Shown here one piece after another: positions 26,982-38,899 of a stretch of 64,000 bases of DNA. The notes beneath the pieces are model-generated. The model was not told where the DNA came from. It ran no database searches and saw only the letters and a list, made by a program, of their open reading frames with translations. Source of the stretch: Chromohalobacter moromii (GTDB taxonomy: Bacteria > Pseudomonadota > Gammaproteobacteria > Pseudomonadales > Halomonadaceae); the NCBI RefSeq assembly GCF_023091865.1, contig NZ_JAHXDI010000003.1, forward strand, positions 496,001 through 560,000, written 5' to 3'. A program made the translations under genes and the position numbers. Every line of letters begins with the position of its first letter. Position 1 is the stretch's first letter.

Positions 26982-29744
26982 ATGGCAACGATTCACGTGG
27001 ATGGCCGGGATTACGAGGTCGACGGCGCCGATAACCTGCTGCACGCTTGCCTGTCGCTGGGGCTGGATATCCCATATTTCTGCTGGCACCCGGCCATGGG
27101 CAGCGTGGGTGCCTGCCGCCAGTGCGCGGTCAAGCAGTACAAGAATGCCGACGACACTCAGGGCATGCTGGTCATGTCGTGCATGGCGCCGGTGCAGGAC
27201 GATGCCTATATCTCCATCGAGGATGATGAGGCCAAGGCGTTTCGCGCCAATGTCATCGAATGGTTGATGATCAACCACCCGCATGACTGCCCGGTCTGCG
27301 AGGAAGGTGGCCACTGCCATTTGCAGGACATGACGGTGATGACCGGCCATGACAGCCGCCGCTATCGATTCCGTAAGCGTACCCACCAGAACCAGGATCT
27401 GGGGCCGTTCATCGGACATGAGATGAACCGCTGCATCACTTGCTACCGCTGCGTGCGCTTCTATCAAGATTATGCCGGCGGCGGGGATCTGGGCGCCTTC
27501 GGGGCGCACGACAACGTCTATTTCGGGCGCTTTCAAGAAGGCACGCTGGAGAGCCCTTTCTCTGGCAATCTCACCGAGGTTTGCCCGACCGGGGTATTCA
27601 CCGACCAGACCCACTCCGAACACTACACCCGTAAGTGGGACTTGCAGTTCGCCCCCAGCGTCTGCCATCAGTGCGCGGTGGGTTGCAATATCAGCCCCGG
27701 CGAGCGCTACGGCGATATCCGGCGTATCGAGAACCGCTATCATGGTGAAGTGAATCACTACTTCCTGTGTGATCGCGGGCGTTTCGGCTACGGCTACGTG
27801 AATCGCGAGGATCGTCCGCGCGTTCCCGAATGGCGCGAGCGCCAGCGTGTCGGCGCCGAGCCCGGCGAAACGAGCGTGGTCGCCGGCACCATCAGTTTGG
27901 AAATCGACGATGCGCTGGATCGTGCCGCCGATGGGCTGCGTAACGCGCGCCGCGTGATAGGTATCGGCTCGCCACGGGCGAGCCTGGAAAGCAACCATAT
28001 GCTGCGCACGCTGGTGGGGGAGGCCAACTTCTCCACCGGCATCGCCGCCCGTGAGTTCGAGTTGCTGGTACGCATGAACGAGCTCAATACTCGCTGTGGC
28101 TTGCCGTCGCCGAGCCTGCGCGAGATCGAACGTTGCGATGCGGTGTTCGTACTCGGCGAGGACCTCATCAACAGTGCCGCGCGCATGGCGTTGGCCATTC
28201 GCCAGGCGGTCAACGCCAAAGGCGAGGCGTTGGCCGCCGAGCGCGGCATCCCGTCCTGGAACGCCGAGGCGGTGAAAACGCTGGCGCAAGAAGCGCATCA
28301 TCCCTTTTTCCTGGCCACGCCGGATGCGACCGAGCTGGACGCATTGGCGGAGCAGACCTACAACGCCGCGCCGGACGACATCGCGCGGCTGGGCTTCGCC
28401 GTGGCGCACTACATCGATCCCGAGGCGCCGTGCCCGGACGCGCTCGACGACGTGACTACAGCGCTGGCAAGCCGTATCGCCGAGGCTTTGATGGCGGCTC
28501 AGCGTCCACTGGTGGTCTCGGGTGGCTCGCTGGGAACACCGGCGGTGCTCGAGGCGGCCGGCAACGTGGCGCGCGCCCTGGCGCGGCGGACACGGCCCGG
28601 AGCGTTATCGTTGGTGCGCCGTGAGGCCAACAGTACCGGCCTGTCGCTACTTGGCGGGCAATCGCTGGATTGGGCCCTGGAATGCTTGAACAGCGGCGAG
28701 GCCGATGGCGTGGTGATTCTCGAAAACGACCTGTACGTACGCGCCGAAGCGGGTCAGGTCGATGCCGCCCTGCAGCGTGCCGACTGCATCGTCACGCTCG
28801 ACCATCAGCGCACCGCGACCTGGGACAAGGCGGATATCGGACTCCCGGCGGCGAGCTTTGCCGAAAGCGATGGCACCCTGGTCAGCCTGGAGGGCCGGGC
28901 GCAGCGTTTCTATCAGGTCTTCGAGCCCAGCTATATTCGCCCCGAAACGCGCATCCGCGAAAGCTGGCGGTGGCTCAACGCGCTCAAGGTCAGCGTCGAA
29001 CGTCAGTCGATGACGCCGCTCACGCTCGATGAAGTGACGCGTGACATGGCCATGACGTACCCCGCTCTGGCGCCGGCCGGGGATGCCGGTTTGAGCGCCG
29101 CCTATCGCGTACATGGACTGCGTTTGGCGCGTGAGCCTCATCGCTATAGCGGTCGCACGGCGATGCGCGCCAATCTCGATGTCAGTGAACCCCGCGCACC
29201 GCAGGACGCCGACACGCCATTCGCGTTCTCCATGGAGGGTTATGCCGGTTACGCCGAACCGCGCCGCGAAGTGGCGTTCGCCTGGGCGCCGGGCTGGAAC
29301 TCGCCGCAAGCCTGGAACAAGTTCCAGGACGAGGTCGGTGGGCATCTGCGGGCCGGCGATCCCGGCGTGCGATTGTTGGGACCGCTGCCCGGGGATTACG
29401 ACTACGCGCGAACGCTGCCGGCACGCTTCGCTGTTCGTGACGATCAATGGCTGGCGGTGCCGCAGGCGCGGTTGTTCGGAGGTGACGAGACCTCGACGCG
29501 GGCCGAGCCGATCCAGACACGTATGCACGAGACGCGCTTTACCGTGTCGCGCGCTGCTGCCGAGCGGTTGCGGATGTCGTCGGGCGCTACGTTGACGCTC
29601 AACCTAGGGGAGCGACAGCTCACGCTACCGGTAGAGATCAGCGATGCTTGGCCCGATGGCGTGATTGGCGTGCCAGATCAGTCGGGGCTGCCTTTGGCCG
29701 AGCCTGAGTGGGCCCATCTCGAACCCCAGGAGGTGCGCGCATGA
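26982..29744 (+). CDS. nuoG: NuoG, large Fe-S subunit of complex I
   Basis: A 920-residue subunit, close to the usual 900-910. The N-terminus holds a [2Fe-2S] ferredoxin-like domain ([15 protein letters not shown]), then HxxxC/CxxC cluster motifs ([26 protein letters not shown]) and the extra N7 cluster ([10 protein letters not shown]). The rest is a molybdopterin-oxidoreductase-like domain without cofactor. ATG 26982 follows GAGGAG; an open frame continues upstream inside nuoF but is only a shadow. Confidence 0.96.
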   Translation: MATIHVDGRDYEVDGADNLLHACLSLGLDIPYFCWHPAMGSVGACRQCAVKQYKNADDTQGMLVMSCMAPVQDDAYISIEDDEAKAFRANVIEWLMINHPHDCPVCEEGGHCHLQDMTVMTGHDSRRYRFRKRTHQNQDLGPFIGHEMNRCITCYRCVRFYQDYAGGGDLGAFGAHDNVYFGRFQEGTLESPFSGNLTEVCPTGVFTDQTHSEHYTRKWDLQFAPSVCHQCAVGCNISPGERYGDIRRIENRYHGEVNHYFLCDRGRFGYGYVNREDRPRVPEWRERQRVGAEPGETSVVAGTISLEIDDALDRAADGLRNARRVIGIGSPRASLESNHMLRTLVGEANFSTGIAAREFELLVRMNELNTRCGLPSPSLREIERCDAVFVLGEDLINSAARMALAIRQAVNAKGEALAAERGIPSWNAEAVKTLAQEAHHPFFLATPDATELDALAEQTYNAAPDDIARLGFAVAHYIDPEAPCPDALDDVTTALASRIAEALMAAQRPLVVSGGSLGTPAVLEAAGNVARALARRTRPGALSLVRREANSTGLSLLGGQSLDWALECLNSGEADGVVILENDLYVRAEAGQVDAALQRADCIVTLDHQRTATWDKADIGLPAASFAESDGTLVSLEGRAQRFYQVFEPSYIRPETRIRESWRWLNALKVSVERQSMTPLTLDEVTRDMAMTYPALAPAGDAGLSAAYRVHGLRLAREPHRYSGRTAMRANLDVSEPRAPQDADTPFAFSMEGYAGYAEPRREVAFAWAPGWNSPQAWNKFQDEVGGHLRAGDPGVRLLGPLPGDYDYARTLPARFAVRDDQWLAVPQARLFGGDETSTRAEPIQTRMHETRFTVSRAAAERLRMSSGATLTLNLGERQLTLPVEISDAWPDGVIGVPDQSGLPLAEPEWAHLEPQEVRA

Positions 29745-30727
29745 GCTGGTGGACGCCACAGGTCGAGGCGATCGCGTTCGCACTTTTTCAAGCATTGGTG
29801 ATCCTGATCGCTGCGGTGGGGGCAGGGGCGCTGCTGACCATGGTGGAGAGGCGCCTCTTGGGTCTATGGCAGGATCGTCATGGTCCCAACCGCGTGGGGC
29901 CGTTCGGGGTGCTGCAGATCCTCGCCGATATGCTCAAGATCCTCTTCAAGGAGGACTGGATCCCGCCGTTCGCCGACCGTACCTTCTTCGTGCTGGCGCC
30001 GGCGATCGCCATGGCGTCATTGTTATTGAGCTTCATGATCATCCCCATCACCCCCAGTTGGGGGGTGGCCGACCTGCACATCGGCTTGCTTTTCTTCTTT
30101 GCCATGGCGGGCATCAACGTTTATGCGGTGCTCTTCGGCGGATGGTCGAGCGGCAACAAGTATGCCTTGCTGGGGGCGATGCGCGCCTCGGCGCAGACGC
30201 TTTCTTACGAAGTCTTCATGGGCTTGTCGCTGATGGGTGTGGTGGCTATGGCCGGTTCGTTCAACATGCGCGAGATCGTGGCCGCGCAGGAAACGATATG
30301 GTTCATCGTGCCGCAGTTCTTCGGCTTCTGTACTTTTCTGGTCGCCGGCATTGCCGTGACGCACCGTCATCCGTTCGACCAACCCGAGGCCGAGCAGGAG
30401 CTGGCCGACGGTTATCACGTCGAGTACTCGGGCATGAAATGGGGCATGTTCTTCATCGGCGAGTACGTTGGCATCGTGCTGGTATCGGCGTTGATTGTGA
30501 CGCTTTTCCTGGGTGGCTGGCACGGCCCGTGGCTGCCGCCTATCGTGTGGTTCCTGCTCAAGACCGCCATATTCGTGGGCTTTTTCGTGCTGCTGCGCGC
30601 GGCATTGCCGCGTCCTCGCTATGACGCGGTGATGAGCTTTGGGTGGAAGATCTGCCTGCCACTGACCCTGATCAATCTACTGGTGACCGGCGCGCTGATT
30701 CTGATATTCAGCCCTGCCGGTGGCTAA
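29741..30727 (+). CDS. nuoH: NuoH, complex I membrane subunit at the quinone entrance
   Basis: A 328-residue protein with about eight membrane segments. It has the conserved [21 protein letters not shown] and the charged loop [27 protein letters not shown] that lines the quinone channel. Its ATG overlaps the nuoG stop (ATGA) behind AGGAGG. Confidence 0.97.
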   Translation: MSWWTPQVEAIAFALFQALVILIAAVGAGALLTMVERRLLGLWQDRHGPNRVGPFGVLQILADMLKILFKEDWIPPFADRTFFVLAPAIAMASLLLSFMIIPITPSWGVADLHIGLLFFFAMAGINVYAVLFGGWSSGNKYALLGAMRASAQTLSYEVFMGLSLMGVVAMAGSFNMREIVAAQETIWFIVPQFFGFCTFLVAGIAVTHRHPFDQPEAEQELADGYHVEYSGMKWGMFFIGEYVGIVLVSALIVTLFLGGWHGPWLPPIVWFLLKTAIFVGFFVLLRAALPRPRYDAVMSFGWKICLPLTLINLLVTGALILIFSPAGG

Positions 30728-30748
30728 GCGTCGAGACTGGAGGAGACC

Positions 30749-31291
30749 GTGACGATTAAATCACTGCTCGCGGGGACATGGTCGCAGCTACGGACGTTGG
30801 GCATGGTTTTCATGCACGCCTTCCGCAAGCGCGAGACCCTGCAGTACCCGGAAGAACCGGTCTATCTGTCGCCGCGCTATCGCGGACGCATCGTGCTGAC
30901 CCGCGATCCCGATGGCGAGGAGCGCTGCGTGGCGTGCAATCTGTGTGCGGTGGCGTGTCCGGTGGCGTGTATCTCGCTGCAGAAGGGCGAGCGCGACGAT
31001 GGCCGCTGGTATCCGGAATTCTTCCGCATCAATTTTTCGCGCTGCATTTTTTGCGGGCTGTGCGAGGAAGCCTGCCCGACCTCGGCGATCCAACTCACGC
31101 CGGATTTCGAGATGAGCGAGTTTCGGCGCCAGGAACTGGTCTACGAGAAAGAAGATCTGCTGATCTCCGGGCCGGGTAAGGACCATAACTACAACTTCTA
31201 TCGCGTGGCGGGGCTGTCGATCGCCGGAAAAGACAAGGGTGAGGCACAGAACGAAGCCGAGCCGATCAACGTCAAGTCGTTGATGCCCTGA
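30749..31291 (+). CDS. nuoI: NuoI, complex I ferredoxin-like subunit
   Basis: A 180-residue subunit with two [4Fe-4S] motifs, [12 protein letters not shown] and [12 protein letters not shown], forming clusters N6a and N6b that pass electrons to NuoB. It uses a GTG start behind GGAGGAG. An N-terminal amphipathic segment anchors it to the membrane arm. Confidence 0.97.
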   Translation: MTIKSLLAGTWSQLRTLGMVFMHAFRKRETLQYPEEPVYLSPRYRGRIVLTRDPDGEERCVACNLCAVACPVACISLQKGERDDGRWYPEFFRINFSRCIFCGLCEEACPTSAIQLTPDFEMSEFRRQELVYEKEDLLISGPGKDHNYNFYRVAGLSIAGKDKGEAQNEAEPINVKSLMP

Positions 31292-31324
31292 TCAGGGATG
31301 CCCTTACTAGGATAGGGAGACACC

Positions 31325-31936
31325 ATGGAAATCGCCTTCTATCTCAGCGCCGTGGTCGCCGTGCTCGCGACGCTTGGGGTGGTCACCGGGCGGCACCCGG
31401 TACATGCCTTGCTTTATCTGATCGTCTCGTTGATCGCGGTGGCGATGGTGTTCTTTGCGTTGGGGGCACCCTTCGCCGGGGCGCTGGAAATCATCGTCTA
31501 CGCCGGCGCGATCATGGTGTTGTTCGTGTTCGTGGTGATGATGCTCAACCTGGGGGAGGCCGCTGCGCAGCAGGAGCGTGCCTGGTTGCGTCTGAGCACC
31601 TGGCTAGGGCCGGCAATACTCAGCGGGGTCTTGCTGCTGGTGCTGTTGGTGACCTTGATCGGCACCGATGTGGGCGGCCGTATCGAGGGCGAGACCTTGA
31701 CCGCCAAGGCGGTGGGCACGTTGCTGTTCGGGCCTTATCTGATCGTCGTCGAACTCGCTGCGATGCTGCTGTTGGCGGCGTTGGTGGCGGCGTCTCATCT
31801 GGGGCGCAGCGAGGCGCATGACGAGTCACATGCAGTACGCCAAGTGCCGAGCAAGCGCACCGCAGATGGCCGCGGGCGCGCCGCCAGCGAGCGCTCGCTC
31901 GGTGACGACACCTCAAGCGAGGAGAATTCACGATGA
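31325..31936 (+). CDS. nuoJ: NuoJ, complex I membrane subunit J
   Basis: A 203-residue subunit with about five membrane segments, including the distinctive [23 protein letters not shown] helix with its pi-bulge region. The C-terminal 40 residues are a polar, charged tail ([20 protein letters not shown]) that is probably disordered. Its stop overlaps the nuoK start. Confidence 0.95.
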   Translation: MEIAFYLSAVVAVLATLGVVTGRHPVHALLYLIVSLIAVAMVFFALGAPFAGALEIIVYAGAIMVLFVFVVMMLNLGEAAAQQERAWLRLSTWLGPAILSGVLLLVLLVTLIGTDVGGRIEGETLTAKAVGTLLFGPYLIVVELAAMLLLAALVAASHLGRSEAHDESHAVRQVPSKRTADGRGRAASERSLGDDTSSEENSR

Positions 31937-32241
31937 ATGGCGTTCCCATGGAACACGGCCTGATCCTGGCGTCGATCCTCTTCGCGCTGGGGCTGGTGGG
32001 GCTGATGATGCGCCGTAATATGCTGTTCGTGCTGATGAGCCTGGAAGTCATGATGAACGCGGCGGGGCTCGCCTTCATCGTCGCGGGGACGCGCTGGGGG
32101 CAGCCCGACGGCCAGGTGATGTTCCTGCTGGTGATTACCCTGGCAGCGGCCGAGGCAAGCGTGGGCCTGGCGCTGCTGTTGCAGCTCTATCGGCGCTTCA
32201 AGACCCTTGATATCGATGCGGCAAGCAGGTTGCGCGGATGA
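31933..32241 (+). CDS. nuoK: NuoK, complex I membrane subunit K
   Basis: A 102-residue protein with three membrane segments, very close to E. coli NuoK in pattern, with the buried glutamates in [13 protein letters not shown] and [15 protein letters not shown] that take part in proton transfer. The start overlaps nuoJ (ATGA); an internal ATG at 31948 is a possible alternative. The stop overlaps the nuoL start. Confidence 0.96.
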   Translation: MNGVPMEHGLILASILFALGLVGLMMRRNMLFVLMSLEVMMNAAGLAFIVAGTRWGQPDGQVMFLLVITLAAAEASVGLALLLQLYRRFKTLDIDAASRLRG

Positions 32242-34091
32242 ATCTACTCACACTGACATTCTTGTTTCCCCTATTGGGGTGTCTCGTCCTGGCGCTGAGC
32301 GGTGACCGCCTGTCGCTGCGTGGCGCGGCGACGGTGGGGGTCACCGTGCTGGGACTGGCGGCGGCCACGACCGTGTGGGTGGGCCTCGACTTCCTCGAGC
32401 ATGGCTCGGCGGCACAGGTCATGGAACTTTGGACCTGGATCGACGTGGGCGATTTCCAGTCGTCGATGGGGCTGCTGGTCGATGGGCTGTCACTGACGAT
32501 GCTCGGCGTGATCACCGGCGTGGGCTTTTTGATCCATCTGTTCGCGGCCTGGTACATGCGCGGCGACACGGGGGTGCGCCGTTTCTATGCCTACATGAAC
32601 CTGTTCGTGTTCAGCATGGTGCTGCTGGTGCTGGGCGACAATCTGTTGCTGCTGTATCTCGGTTGGGAAGGCGTCGGCCTGTGCAGCTATTTGTTGATCG
32701 GCTACTACTACCATGAATCGGCCAATGGCTGGGCGGCGTTCAAGGCCTTCCTGGTGACGCGTATCGGCGATGTACTGATGGCGATCGGGCTATTCATCCT
32801 GTTCGTCGAGCTGGGCACGCTGAATATCCAGACGCTGTTGGCGCGGGCGCCGGAGGTCTGGGCACACGGCGATCTGATGGTCGAACTGGCCACGTTGATG
32901 CTGCTTGGTGGGGCGCTCGGCAAGTCCGCACAGTTGCCGCTCCACACTTGGTTGGCCGATGCCATGGCCGGCCCCACGCCGGTATCGGCGCTGATTCACG
33001 CGGCTACCATGGTCACCGCCGGGGTGTATCTGATCGCGCGTATGCATGGCCTGTTCCTGCTGGCGCCGGATGTTCTAACGCTGGTGGGCTGGATCGGTGC
33101 GGTGACGCTACTGATGGCTGGGTTCGCCGCCTTGGCGCAGACCGATATCAAACGCGTTCTGGCTTATTCGACGATGAGCCAGATCGGCTACATGTTCCTG
33201 GCGCTGGGGGTGGGCGCCTTCGATGCGGCCATTTTCCATCTGATGATTCACGCCTTCTTCAAGGCGTTGCTGTTCCTCTCGGCCGGCTCGGTGATCGTCT
33301 CCTGTCATCACGAACAGGATATGCGGCGCCTCGGTGGGCTGTGGCGCAAGTTGCCGCTGGCCTATGCCGGGTTCGTGGTCGGTGGCTCGGCGCTGGCGGC
33401 ATTGCCACTGGTGACGGCTGGCTTCTACAGCAAGGACGAAATTCTCTGGGAAGCGCTGGCGTCTGGGCATATCGGCTTGCTGATGGCGGGTTTGGTCGGC
33501 GCGCTGCTGACCTCGCTGTATACAGTGCGCTTGATCGTCGGCACCTTCCACGGCACACCGGGAAGCGATCATAGTCGCCATGCCGAGGGCGGGCGCGGTC
33601 TGGTGCATGGCCTGCCACTGGTCGTGCTGATCGTGCTTTCGACTCTGGTCGGTGCCTGGATTCATCCACCGCTCGACGAGGTGCTGCCGGCGAGCCCCGG
33701 CGCGGCGAAGGAAGCCGGACGCCATGCGCTGGAGATCGGTGCCATGCTGGTTGCCGTGGGCGGCGTGGCGGTGGCGCTGTGGCTGTTCGCGTGGCGGCGC
33801 GAGTTGGTGGCGCGCCTGGTCGCCCTGCCCGAAGGCGCACGTCTGTGGCGCTTGTGGCATCACGCCTGGGGCTTCGATGCCCTGTTCGACGCGGTGCTGG
33901 TCAAGCCCTTCCGTGGCCTCGTGTGGCTGTGGCGTAGCGACTGGATCAATGGATTGTGCAATCTGGTGCCGTTGCTGGCGCGCGGCCTGCGCTGGTTGTT
34001 GACGCGATCCCAGACGGGGCGGCTGCGCCACTATGCCGTTTCGATGACGCTGGGCGCGACCGTGGTGCTGATCTTCCTGGCTTTGGGGTAA
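32238..34091 (+). CDS. nuoL: NuoL, antiporter-like proton-pumping subunit
   Basis: A 617-residue protein with about sixteen membrane segments and the long C-terminal lateral helix. Conserved features include [15 protein letters not shown] with the key glutamate, and [27 protein letters not shown] in the form [21 protein letters not shown]. It is related to Mrp-type Na+/H+ antiporters. It overlaps nuoK by 4 bases; a 77-base gap follows before nuoM. Confidence 0.97.
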   Translation: MNLLTLTFLFPLLGCLVLALSGDRLSLRGAATVGVTVLGLAAATTVWVGLDFLEHGSAAQVMELWTWIDVGDFQSSMGLLVDGLSLTMLGVITGVGFLIHLFAAWYMRGDTGVRRFYAYMNLFVFSMVLLVLGDNLLLLYLGWEGVGLCSYLLIGYYYHESANGWAAFKAFLVTRIGDVLMAIGLFILFVELGTLNIQTLLARAPEVWAHGDLMVELATLMLLGGALGKSAQLPLHTWLADAMAGPTPVSALIHAATMVTAGVYLIARMHGLFLLAPDVLTLVGWIGAVTLLMAGFAALAQTDIKRVLAYSTMSQIGYMFLALGVGAFDAAIFHLMIHAFFKALLFLSAGSVIVSCHHEQDMRRLGGLWRKLPLAYAGFVVGGSALAALPLVTAGFYSKDEILWEALASGHIGLLMAGLVGALLTSLYTVRLIVGTFHGTPGSDHSRHAEGGRGLVHGLPLVVLIVLSTLVGAWIHPPLDEVLPASPGAAKEAGRHALEIGAMLVAVGGVAVALWLFAWRRELVARLVALPEGARLWRLWHHAWGFDALFDAVLVKPFRGLVWLWRSDWINGLCNLVPLLARGLRWLLTRSQTGRLRHYAVSMTLGATVVLIFLALG

Positions 34092-34168
34092 GCGATGTAC
34101 GACTTGAAGAAAGACACCGGTGGCGGGGATAGAAGGCTAACGTGGCAAGCTGAGGGGGCGCAGCGCTG

Positions 34169-35710
34169 ATGATTCTTGTCTGGTTGATTCTGATTCCCTT
34201 CATCGGCGGATTGCTGTGTTGGCAAGCCGAGCGTTTCGGCGAGCAACCGCCGCGCTGGATTGCCCTGGGCACCATGCTGCTCGAGTTGGCGCTGGTCTTG
34301 GGCGTGTGGTGGCATGGCGATTACGGTTTGAACGCCGCGCAGGGGGCTTCGGACTGGGTGCTTGAGTGGCGTGCCGCTTGGATCCCGCGTTTCGGCATTG
34401 AGGTCCACTTGGCGCTGGATGGCCTGTCGTTGATCATGATCGCGCTCACCGGGCTACTTGGCGTGCTGGCGGTGGTGTGCTCATGGCACGAGATCTCGCG
34501 CCGCATCGGCTTTTTCCATCTCAATCTGTTGTGGATTCTGGGTGGCGTGGTCGGCGTCTTCCTGGCCATCGATTTGTTCCTGTTCTTCTTCTTCTGGGAA
34601 ATGATGCTGGTCCCCATGTACTTCCTGATCGCGTTGTGGGGGCATAGCGGTTCCACGGGTAACACGCGCATTCAGGCGGCGACGAAGTTTTTCATCTACA
34701 CCCAGGCCAGTGGGCTTTTGATGCTGGTGGCCATTCTCGGCCTGGTGTTTGCACATCACGCCGCCACCGGAGAATACAGCTTCAGCTACGAGGCCCTGCG
34801 CCATACTGCGCAGAACGAGCTCTCCCCTCAGATGGCATGGTGGTTGATGCTGGGCTTCTTCATCGCCTTCGCGGTCAAGATGCCGGTGGTGCCGCTGCAT
34901 GGGTGGCTGCCCGACGCGCATGCCCAGGCACCCACCGCGGGGAGCGTCGACCTGGCGGGGATTCTGCTCAAGACCGCCGCCTACGGCATGCTGCGCTTCG
35001 CCTTGCCGCTGTTTCCCGAGGCCTCTCAGGCTTTCGCGCCGGTCGCGATGGGGCTTGGCATCCTGGGGATCTTCTACGGCGCGATCCTGGCTTGCGGCCA
35101 GCATGACCTGAAACGCTTAGTGGCCTATTCCAGCATTTCCCACATGGGGTTCGTGCTGATCGGCATCTACAGTGGCACCGAACTGGCGTTGCAGGGCGTG
35201 GTGGTACTGATGGTCGCGCATGCCTTCTCGGCCTCGGGACTCTTCATTATCAGTGGCCAGCTCTACGAGCGTCTGCATACCCGCGACATGCGCCTGATGG
35301 GTGGCCTATGGGGCCGCATCAAGGGGCTGCCGGGCATTGCGCTGTGCTTCGTGGCAGCCTCGATGGGCATTCCGGGGACGGCCAATTTCGTGGGTGAGTT
35401 CCTGGTATTGTTCGGTACCTTCGATACCTGGCCTTGGGTGGTCGTGGTCGCCAGTGGCGGCTTCGTACTGGCGGCGATCTATTCGCTCTTCATCATGCAA
35501 CGCGTCTACTTCGGCCCGGCCAAAGAAGACACGCCGCTGGGTGGGCTCGATGGCCGCGAAATCGTGATGATGCTCGGCCTGCTGGCCCTGGTGTTGTGGG
35601 TTGGGCTCTACCCTGGCCCGTTGTTGCATACCTCGGAGGCAGCGATGCAAAACGTTGAGCGCATCATGACGCTGGAAGAAACGCCTGCCATGCCTGAGGA
35701 AACGCCATGA
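34169..35710 (+). CDS. nuoM: NuoM, antiporter-like proton-pumping subunit
   Basis: A 513-residue protein with about fourteen membrane segments. FFFWEMMLVPMYFLIALWG holds the essential glutamate, and KMPVVPLHGWLPDAHAQAPTAGSVDLAGILLK the conserved lysine and loop. It is followed with a 4-base overlap by nuoN. The gap upstream (34092-34168) shows no gene and a purine-rich ribosome region (GAGGGGG). Confidence 0.97.
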   Translation: MILVWLILIPFIGGLLCWQAERFGEQPPRWIALGTMLLELALVLGVWWHGDYGLNAAQGASDWVLEWRAAWIPRFGIEVHLALDGLSLIMIALTGLLGVLAVVCSWHEISRRIGFFHLNLLWILGGVVGVFLAIDLFLFFFFWEMMLVPMYFLIALWGHSGSTGNTRIQAATKFFIYTQASGLLMLVAILGLVFAHHAATGEYSFSYEALRHTAQNELSPQMAWWLMLGFFIAFAVKMPVVPLHGWLPDAHAQAPTAGSVDLAGILLKTAAYGMLRFALPLFPEASQAFAPVAMGLGILGIFYGAILACGQHDLKRLVAYSSISHMGFVLIGIYSGTELALQGVVVLMVAHAFSASGLFIISGQLYERLHTRDMRLMGGLWGRIKGLPGIALCFVAASMGIPGTANFVGEFLVLFGTFDTWPWVVVVASGGFVLAAIYSLFIMQRVYFGPAKEDTPLGGLDGREIVMMLGLLALVLWVGLYPGPLLHTSEAAMQNVERIMTLEETPAMPEETP

Positions 35711-37140
35711 CGTCGCTGCTTGCTCTTTCACCACTGATTCTCGTCTGCGCTACGGCCATCGTGGTAATGCTGACCATTGCGTGGCGTCGGTGTTATGACC
35801 TGACGGCCACATTGACCGTGATTGGCCTCAATCTGGCGCTGGCGGCACAGCTTTTGGCCTGGTGGCAGGCGCCGCTCGACGTGACGTTGCTGATGACGGT
35901 AGACGGTCTGTCGATCTTCGGCGGTGTATTGATTCTCGTCGCTACACTGGCCTGCGCCACGCTGGGACATGCTTACCTCGAAGGCGCGCGCGGTCCACGC
36001 GAGGAATATTACCTGCTGCTGTTGTGTGCTGCCGCTGGTGGGATTGCGCTGGTGAGCAGTCGCCACTTGGCCTCGCTGTTCTTCAGTCTGGAACTGTTGT
36101 CGATGCCACTTTACGGCATGCTGGCCTACACCTATCGCGAGCGTGGTGCCTTGGAAGCGGGCGTCAAGTACATGGTGCTCTCCGCGGCGGCCTCGGCCTT
36201 CTTGCTGTTTGGCATGGCACTTCTGTACGCGCGCACCGGGCATCTCGATTTCGCCGGACTTGGTGAGGCATTGGCGTCGGCAGGGAGCGATGGATGGCTG
36301 CTGGCCGGCATGGGCATGATGCTCATCGGGCTGGGCTTCAAACTCTCCATCGTGCCGTTCCATTTGTGGACGCCGGACGTCTATGAAGGTAGCCCTGCCC
36401 CGGCGGCCACCTTTCTGGCCTCGGCAAGCAAGGTGGCGGTGCTGATCGTCTTGCTGCGCCTACTGCAATCCGCCCCGGCGACCCAGGATGCCTGGTTTCA
36501 CAGCCTGCTCGCCGTACTCGCCTTCGTGACGATGCTGGCCGGTAACCTGCTGGCGTTGATGCAGCAAGATCTCAAGCGCTTGCTGGGTTATTCCTCGATC
36601 GCGCATTTCGGCTATTTGTTGGTAGCGCTGGTGATCAACGAGGGGCTGGCGGTGGAAACCGCGGGTATCTATCTGGTGACCTATGTACTGACGACGCTGG
36701 GCGCGTTCGGCGTGGTGACGCTGCTGTCGAGCCCTTATGGTGGCGCCGATGCCAGCCGTTTGCACCATTATCGAGGCTTGTTCTGGCGGCGGCCCTACCT
36801 GACGGCGGTGCTGACGGTAATGATGCTGTCGCTGGCCGGCATTCCCCTGACTGCGGGCTTCATCGGCAAGTTCTACATCGTGGCGGTGGGGGTCGAAGCC
36901 AGTCGTTGGTGGCTGGTCGGCGCCGTGGTGGCCGGGAGCGCCATCGGGCTTTTCTACTATCTCCGCGTGATGGTGACGCTCTTTTTGCCCGAGCCGGGCA
37001 TGCAGCGCCGTGACGCCACCACTGACTGGGCGCAACGCGCCGGTGGCGTGGTGGTGCTGGCGCTGGCGGCCTTGGTCGTGCTGTTGGGGGTCTATCCGGC
37101 ACCGATGATCGACTGGGTGCGTCTCATGGCCGCAACGTAA
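35707..37140 (+). CDS. nuoN: NuoN, antiporter-like proton-pumping subunit
   Basis: A 477-residue protein with about fourteen membrane segments and the NuoN marks FFSLELLSMPLYGMLAY, KLSIVPFHLWTPDVYEGSPAPAATFLASASKVA and LLGYSSIAHFGYLLVAL. It closes the operon. It converges with the gene to its right with 33 bases between stops; no clear terminator is visible. Confidence 0.97.
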   Translation: MTSLLALSPLILVCATAIVVMLTIAWRRCYDLTATLTVIGLNLALAAQLLAWWQAPLDVTLLMTVDGLSIFGGVLILVATLACATLGHAYLEGARGPREEYYLLLLCAAAGGIALVSSRHLASLFFSLELLSMPLYGMLAYTYRERGALEAGVKYMVLSAAASAFLLFGMALLYARTGHLDFAGLGEALASAGSDGWLLAGMGMMLIGLGFKLSIVPFHLWTPDVYEGSPAPAATFLASASKVAVLIVLLRLLQSAPATQDAWFHSLLAVLAFVTMLAGNLLALMQQDLKRLLGYSSIAHFGYLLVALVINEGLAVETAGIYLVTYVLTTLGAFGVVTLLSSPYGGADASRLHHYRGLFWRRPYLTAVLTVMMLSLAGIPLTAGFIGKFYIVAVGVEASRWWLVGAVVAGSAIGLFYYLRVMVTLFLPEPGMQRRDATTDWAQRAGGVVVLALAALVVLLGVYPAPMIDWVRLMAAT

Positions 37141-37173
37141 GCGTCGCGGTCGTATCGGCGTGGTGCCAGTCGC

Positions 37174-37992
37174 TCATGAGGCGGCATGATCGTCGGGCAT
37201 GCTGCGCAGGCAGGCGGTGGGCAGTTGAATGTCCACTGCCACTGGCAGGTGGTCGGAAAACAACCGGTCGAGTACCTCGAAGCGTTCGGCGTGCAAGGCG
37301 TCGGAGATCAGAATATGGTCGAGCGCGCGACGCGGCTGCCAGGCGGGATACGACAACGGCATCACCACCGGGTGCAGCGGCAGCGCATGGCAGAAGCGCT
37401 GGTGGGCGTTGATCTGGTCCGGCGTGCAGTTGAGGTCGCCCATCACAACCACGTGGCGTAGCGGTTGAATAAGCTCGCTCAAGTAGTCGAGTTGCCGGGT
37501 ACGCGCGCGATGTCCCAGAGCCAGGTGCGCCACGACCAGGTGCAAGGCATCGGGACCGTCGCCGAAGCGCGCGTGAATGGCGCCGCGCCCCGGTAACGTG
37601 CCGGGCAAGCGATACTCGTCTATTTGACGCGGCGTCAGGCGCGACAGCAGGCCGTTGCTGTGCTGGGCGACACGCCCCAGGTTGCGGTTGAGCTGCTGGT
37701 AGTAGTGAGGAAACTCGGCCCGCATGGCGAGATACTCGACCTGATTGACGTGCCCCGAGCGGAAACTGCCCCCATCGACCTCCTGAAGGCCGACGATATC
37801 GTAGTCGCGTAGTGTATCGCCGATCAGATCGAGGCGTCCCTGACGCTTGGGATGCGGCAACAGGTGCTGCCAACTGCGCGTCAGGTAGTGATGGTAGGCG
37901 GAGGTATGAATACCGACCTGCAGATTGCAGGTCAGCAGGCGTAGCGAGCGGGGCGCCTGGGAAGCAGGCGCCGCGGCGGTAGCATTACTCAT
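37174..37992 (-). CDS. endonuclease/exonuclease/phosphatase-fold protein
   Basis: A 272-residue soluble protein of the EEP superfamily (DNase I-like fold). Active-site motifs are LLTCNLQVG, VGLQEVDGG (metal-binding Glu), VVAHLALGHRARTRQL, VVMGDLNCTPDQ (Asp/Asn) and the final SDHLPVAVDI (catalytic Asp-His). The substrate (nucleic acid, phosphoinositide or other phosphodiester) cannot be told. It has no signal peptide. Its start overlaps the dsbA stop by 8 bases, so it is co-translated with dsbA, as in several pseudomonads. Confidence 0.85.
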   Translation of the reverse strand: MSNATAAAPASQAPRSLRLLTCNLQVGIHTSAYHHYLTRSWQHLLPHPKRQGRLDLIGDTLRDYDIVGLQEVDGGSFRSGHVNQVEYLAMRAEFPHYYQQLNRNLGRVAQHSNGLLSRLTPRQIDEYRLPGTLPGRGAIHARFGDGPDALHLVVAHLALGHRARTRQLDYLSELIQPLRHVVVMGDLNCTPDQINAHQRFCHALPLHPVVMPLSYPAWQPRRALDHILISDALHAERFEVLDRLFSDHLPVAVDIQLPTACLRSMPDDHAAS

Positions 37993-38617
37993 TGCGTTCG
38001 CTGCGTACCTTGTCGATCAGGGCATCGGCGATCTTGGGCATGTTCTCCAGCGAGCCGGCGCTGCTGGGCGTGATCACGTAATGACCGTCGACGATCAGGG
38101 CGGGAACTCCCATGATCTTGTAGCTACGCATCTTGGCGTTGGCGCGATTGATCTGGCTTTTCACGCCGAAGGACTCGAGGGCCTCGAGCGCATCGTCCTT
38201 GCTAACGCCGTAGTGCGTGAAGAATTCGGCGATGGCGTCCGGTTCGGTGAGGCGCTGGCCTTTCTCGTGAATGGCATCGAAGAAGTCACTGTGCATTTCT
38301 TTTTGGATGCCCAATGCCTTGGCGGCGTAGAAGGCGCGCGCATGCTTGGTCCAAGTATCGCCCATGGTGGCCGGAATGCGCTGAAAGGCAACGTCGTCGG
38401 GCAGCTCGTCGACCCAGGCATTGAGCGGCTCTTCAAGGGCGTAGCAATGCGGGCAACCGTACCAGAACACCTCGTTGACCTTGATCTTGCCATCCGGGAC
38501 TTCGGTCTTCACGGGTTCGTCGAGCACCTTATAATCTTCTCCCGCGACCGGGCCGGCGGCCATGACCAGCGTTGACATACCCAGACCGGCGACCAGTACT
38601 AACAACGACTTCAACAT
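37985..38617 (-). CDS. dsbA: DsbA periplasmic thiol:disulfide interchange protein
   Basis: This 210-residue protein has a signal peptide ([22 protein letters not shown]) and a thioredoxin fold interrupted by the DsbA helical domain. The active site is [12 protein letters not shown], the CPHC typical of DsbA, and the cis-proline loop reads GVPALIVDG. It introduces disulfides into exported proteins. The start at 38617 is set by AAGGAGAG upstream and the signal peptide. The 282 bases to engB hold promoters for both but no gene. Confidence 0.95.
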   Translation of the reverse strand: MLKSLLVLVAGLGMSTLVMAAGPVAGEDYKVLDEPVKTEVPDGKIKVNEVFWYGCPHCYALEEPLNAWVDELPDDVAFQRIPATMGDTWTKHARAFYAAKALGIQKEMHSDFFDAIHEKGQRLTEPDAIAEFFTHYGVSKDDALEALESFGVKSQINRANAKMRSYKIMGVPALIVDGHYVITPSSAGSLENMPKIADALIDKVRSERNE

Positions 38618-38899
38618 GCATCTCTCCTTGCCTTGCATAAACAGCAGAAAAACAGACGGCGAGCGTTCGTCGCCCATCATGATGAACGTTTGAACCGCGA
38701 CGGCAACCAGGGTTCCCGAACGGCCAATGTGAACACATGCTTTAGTGATACCACTCCAAGCATCGCCATGGAAAGGGCGCGAGGGCTATCGGTGGCGGCT
38801 TGCCCGCATGCGCGGCGTCCACGCAATGATACACTGTGGCGCAAACGTCCTTCATGGATCATTCGCCGCTCATGGGCGGCAGCTCAGTCGAGAACCAAC

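Noticed and set aside
26892-28409. 505-codon open frame on the minus strand
   Set aside because: Antisense to nuoG with low-complexity composition; nuoG is certain.
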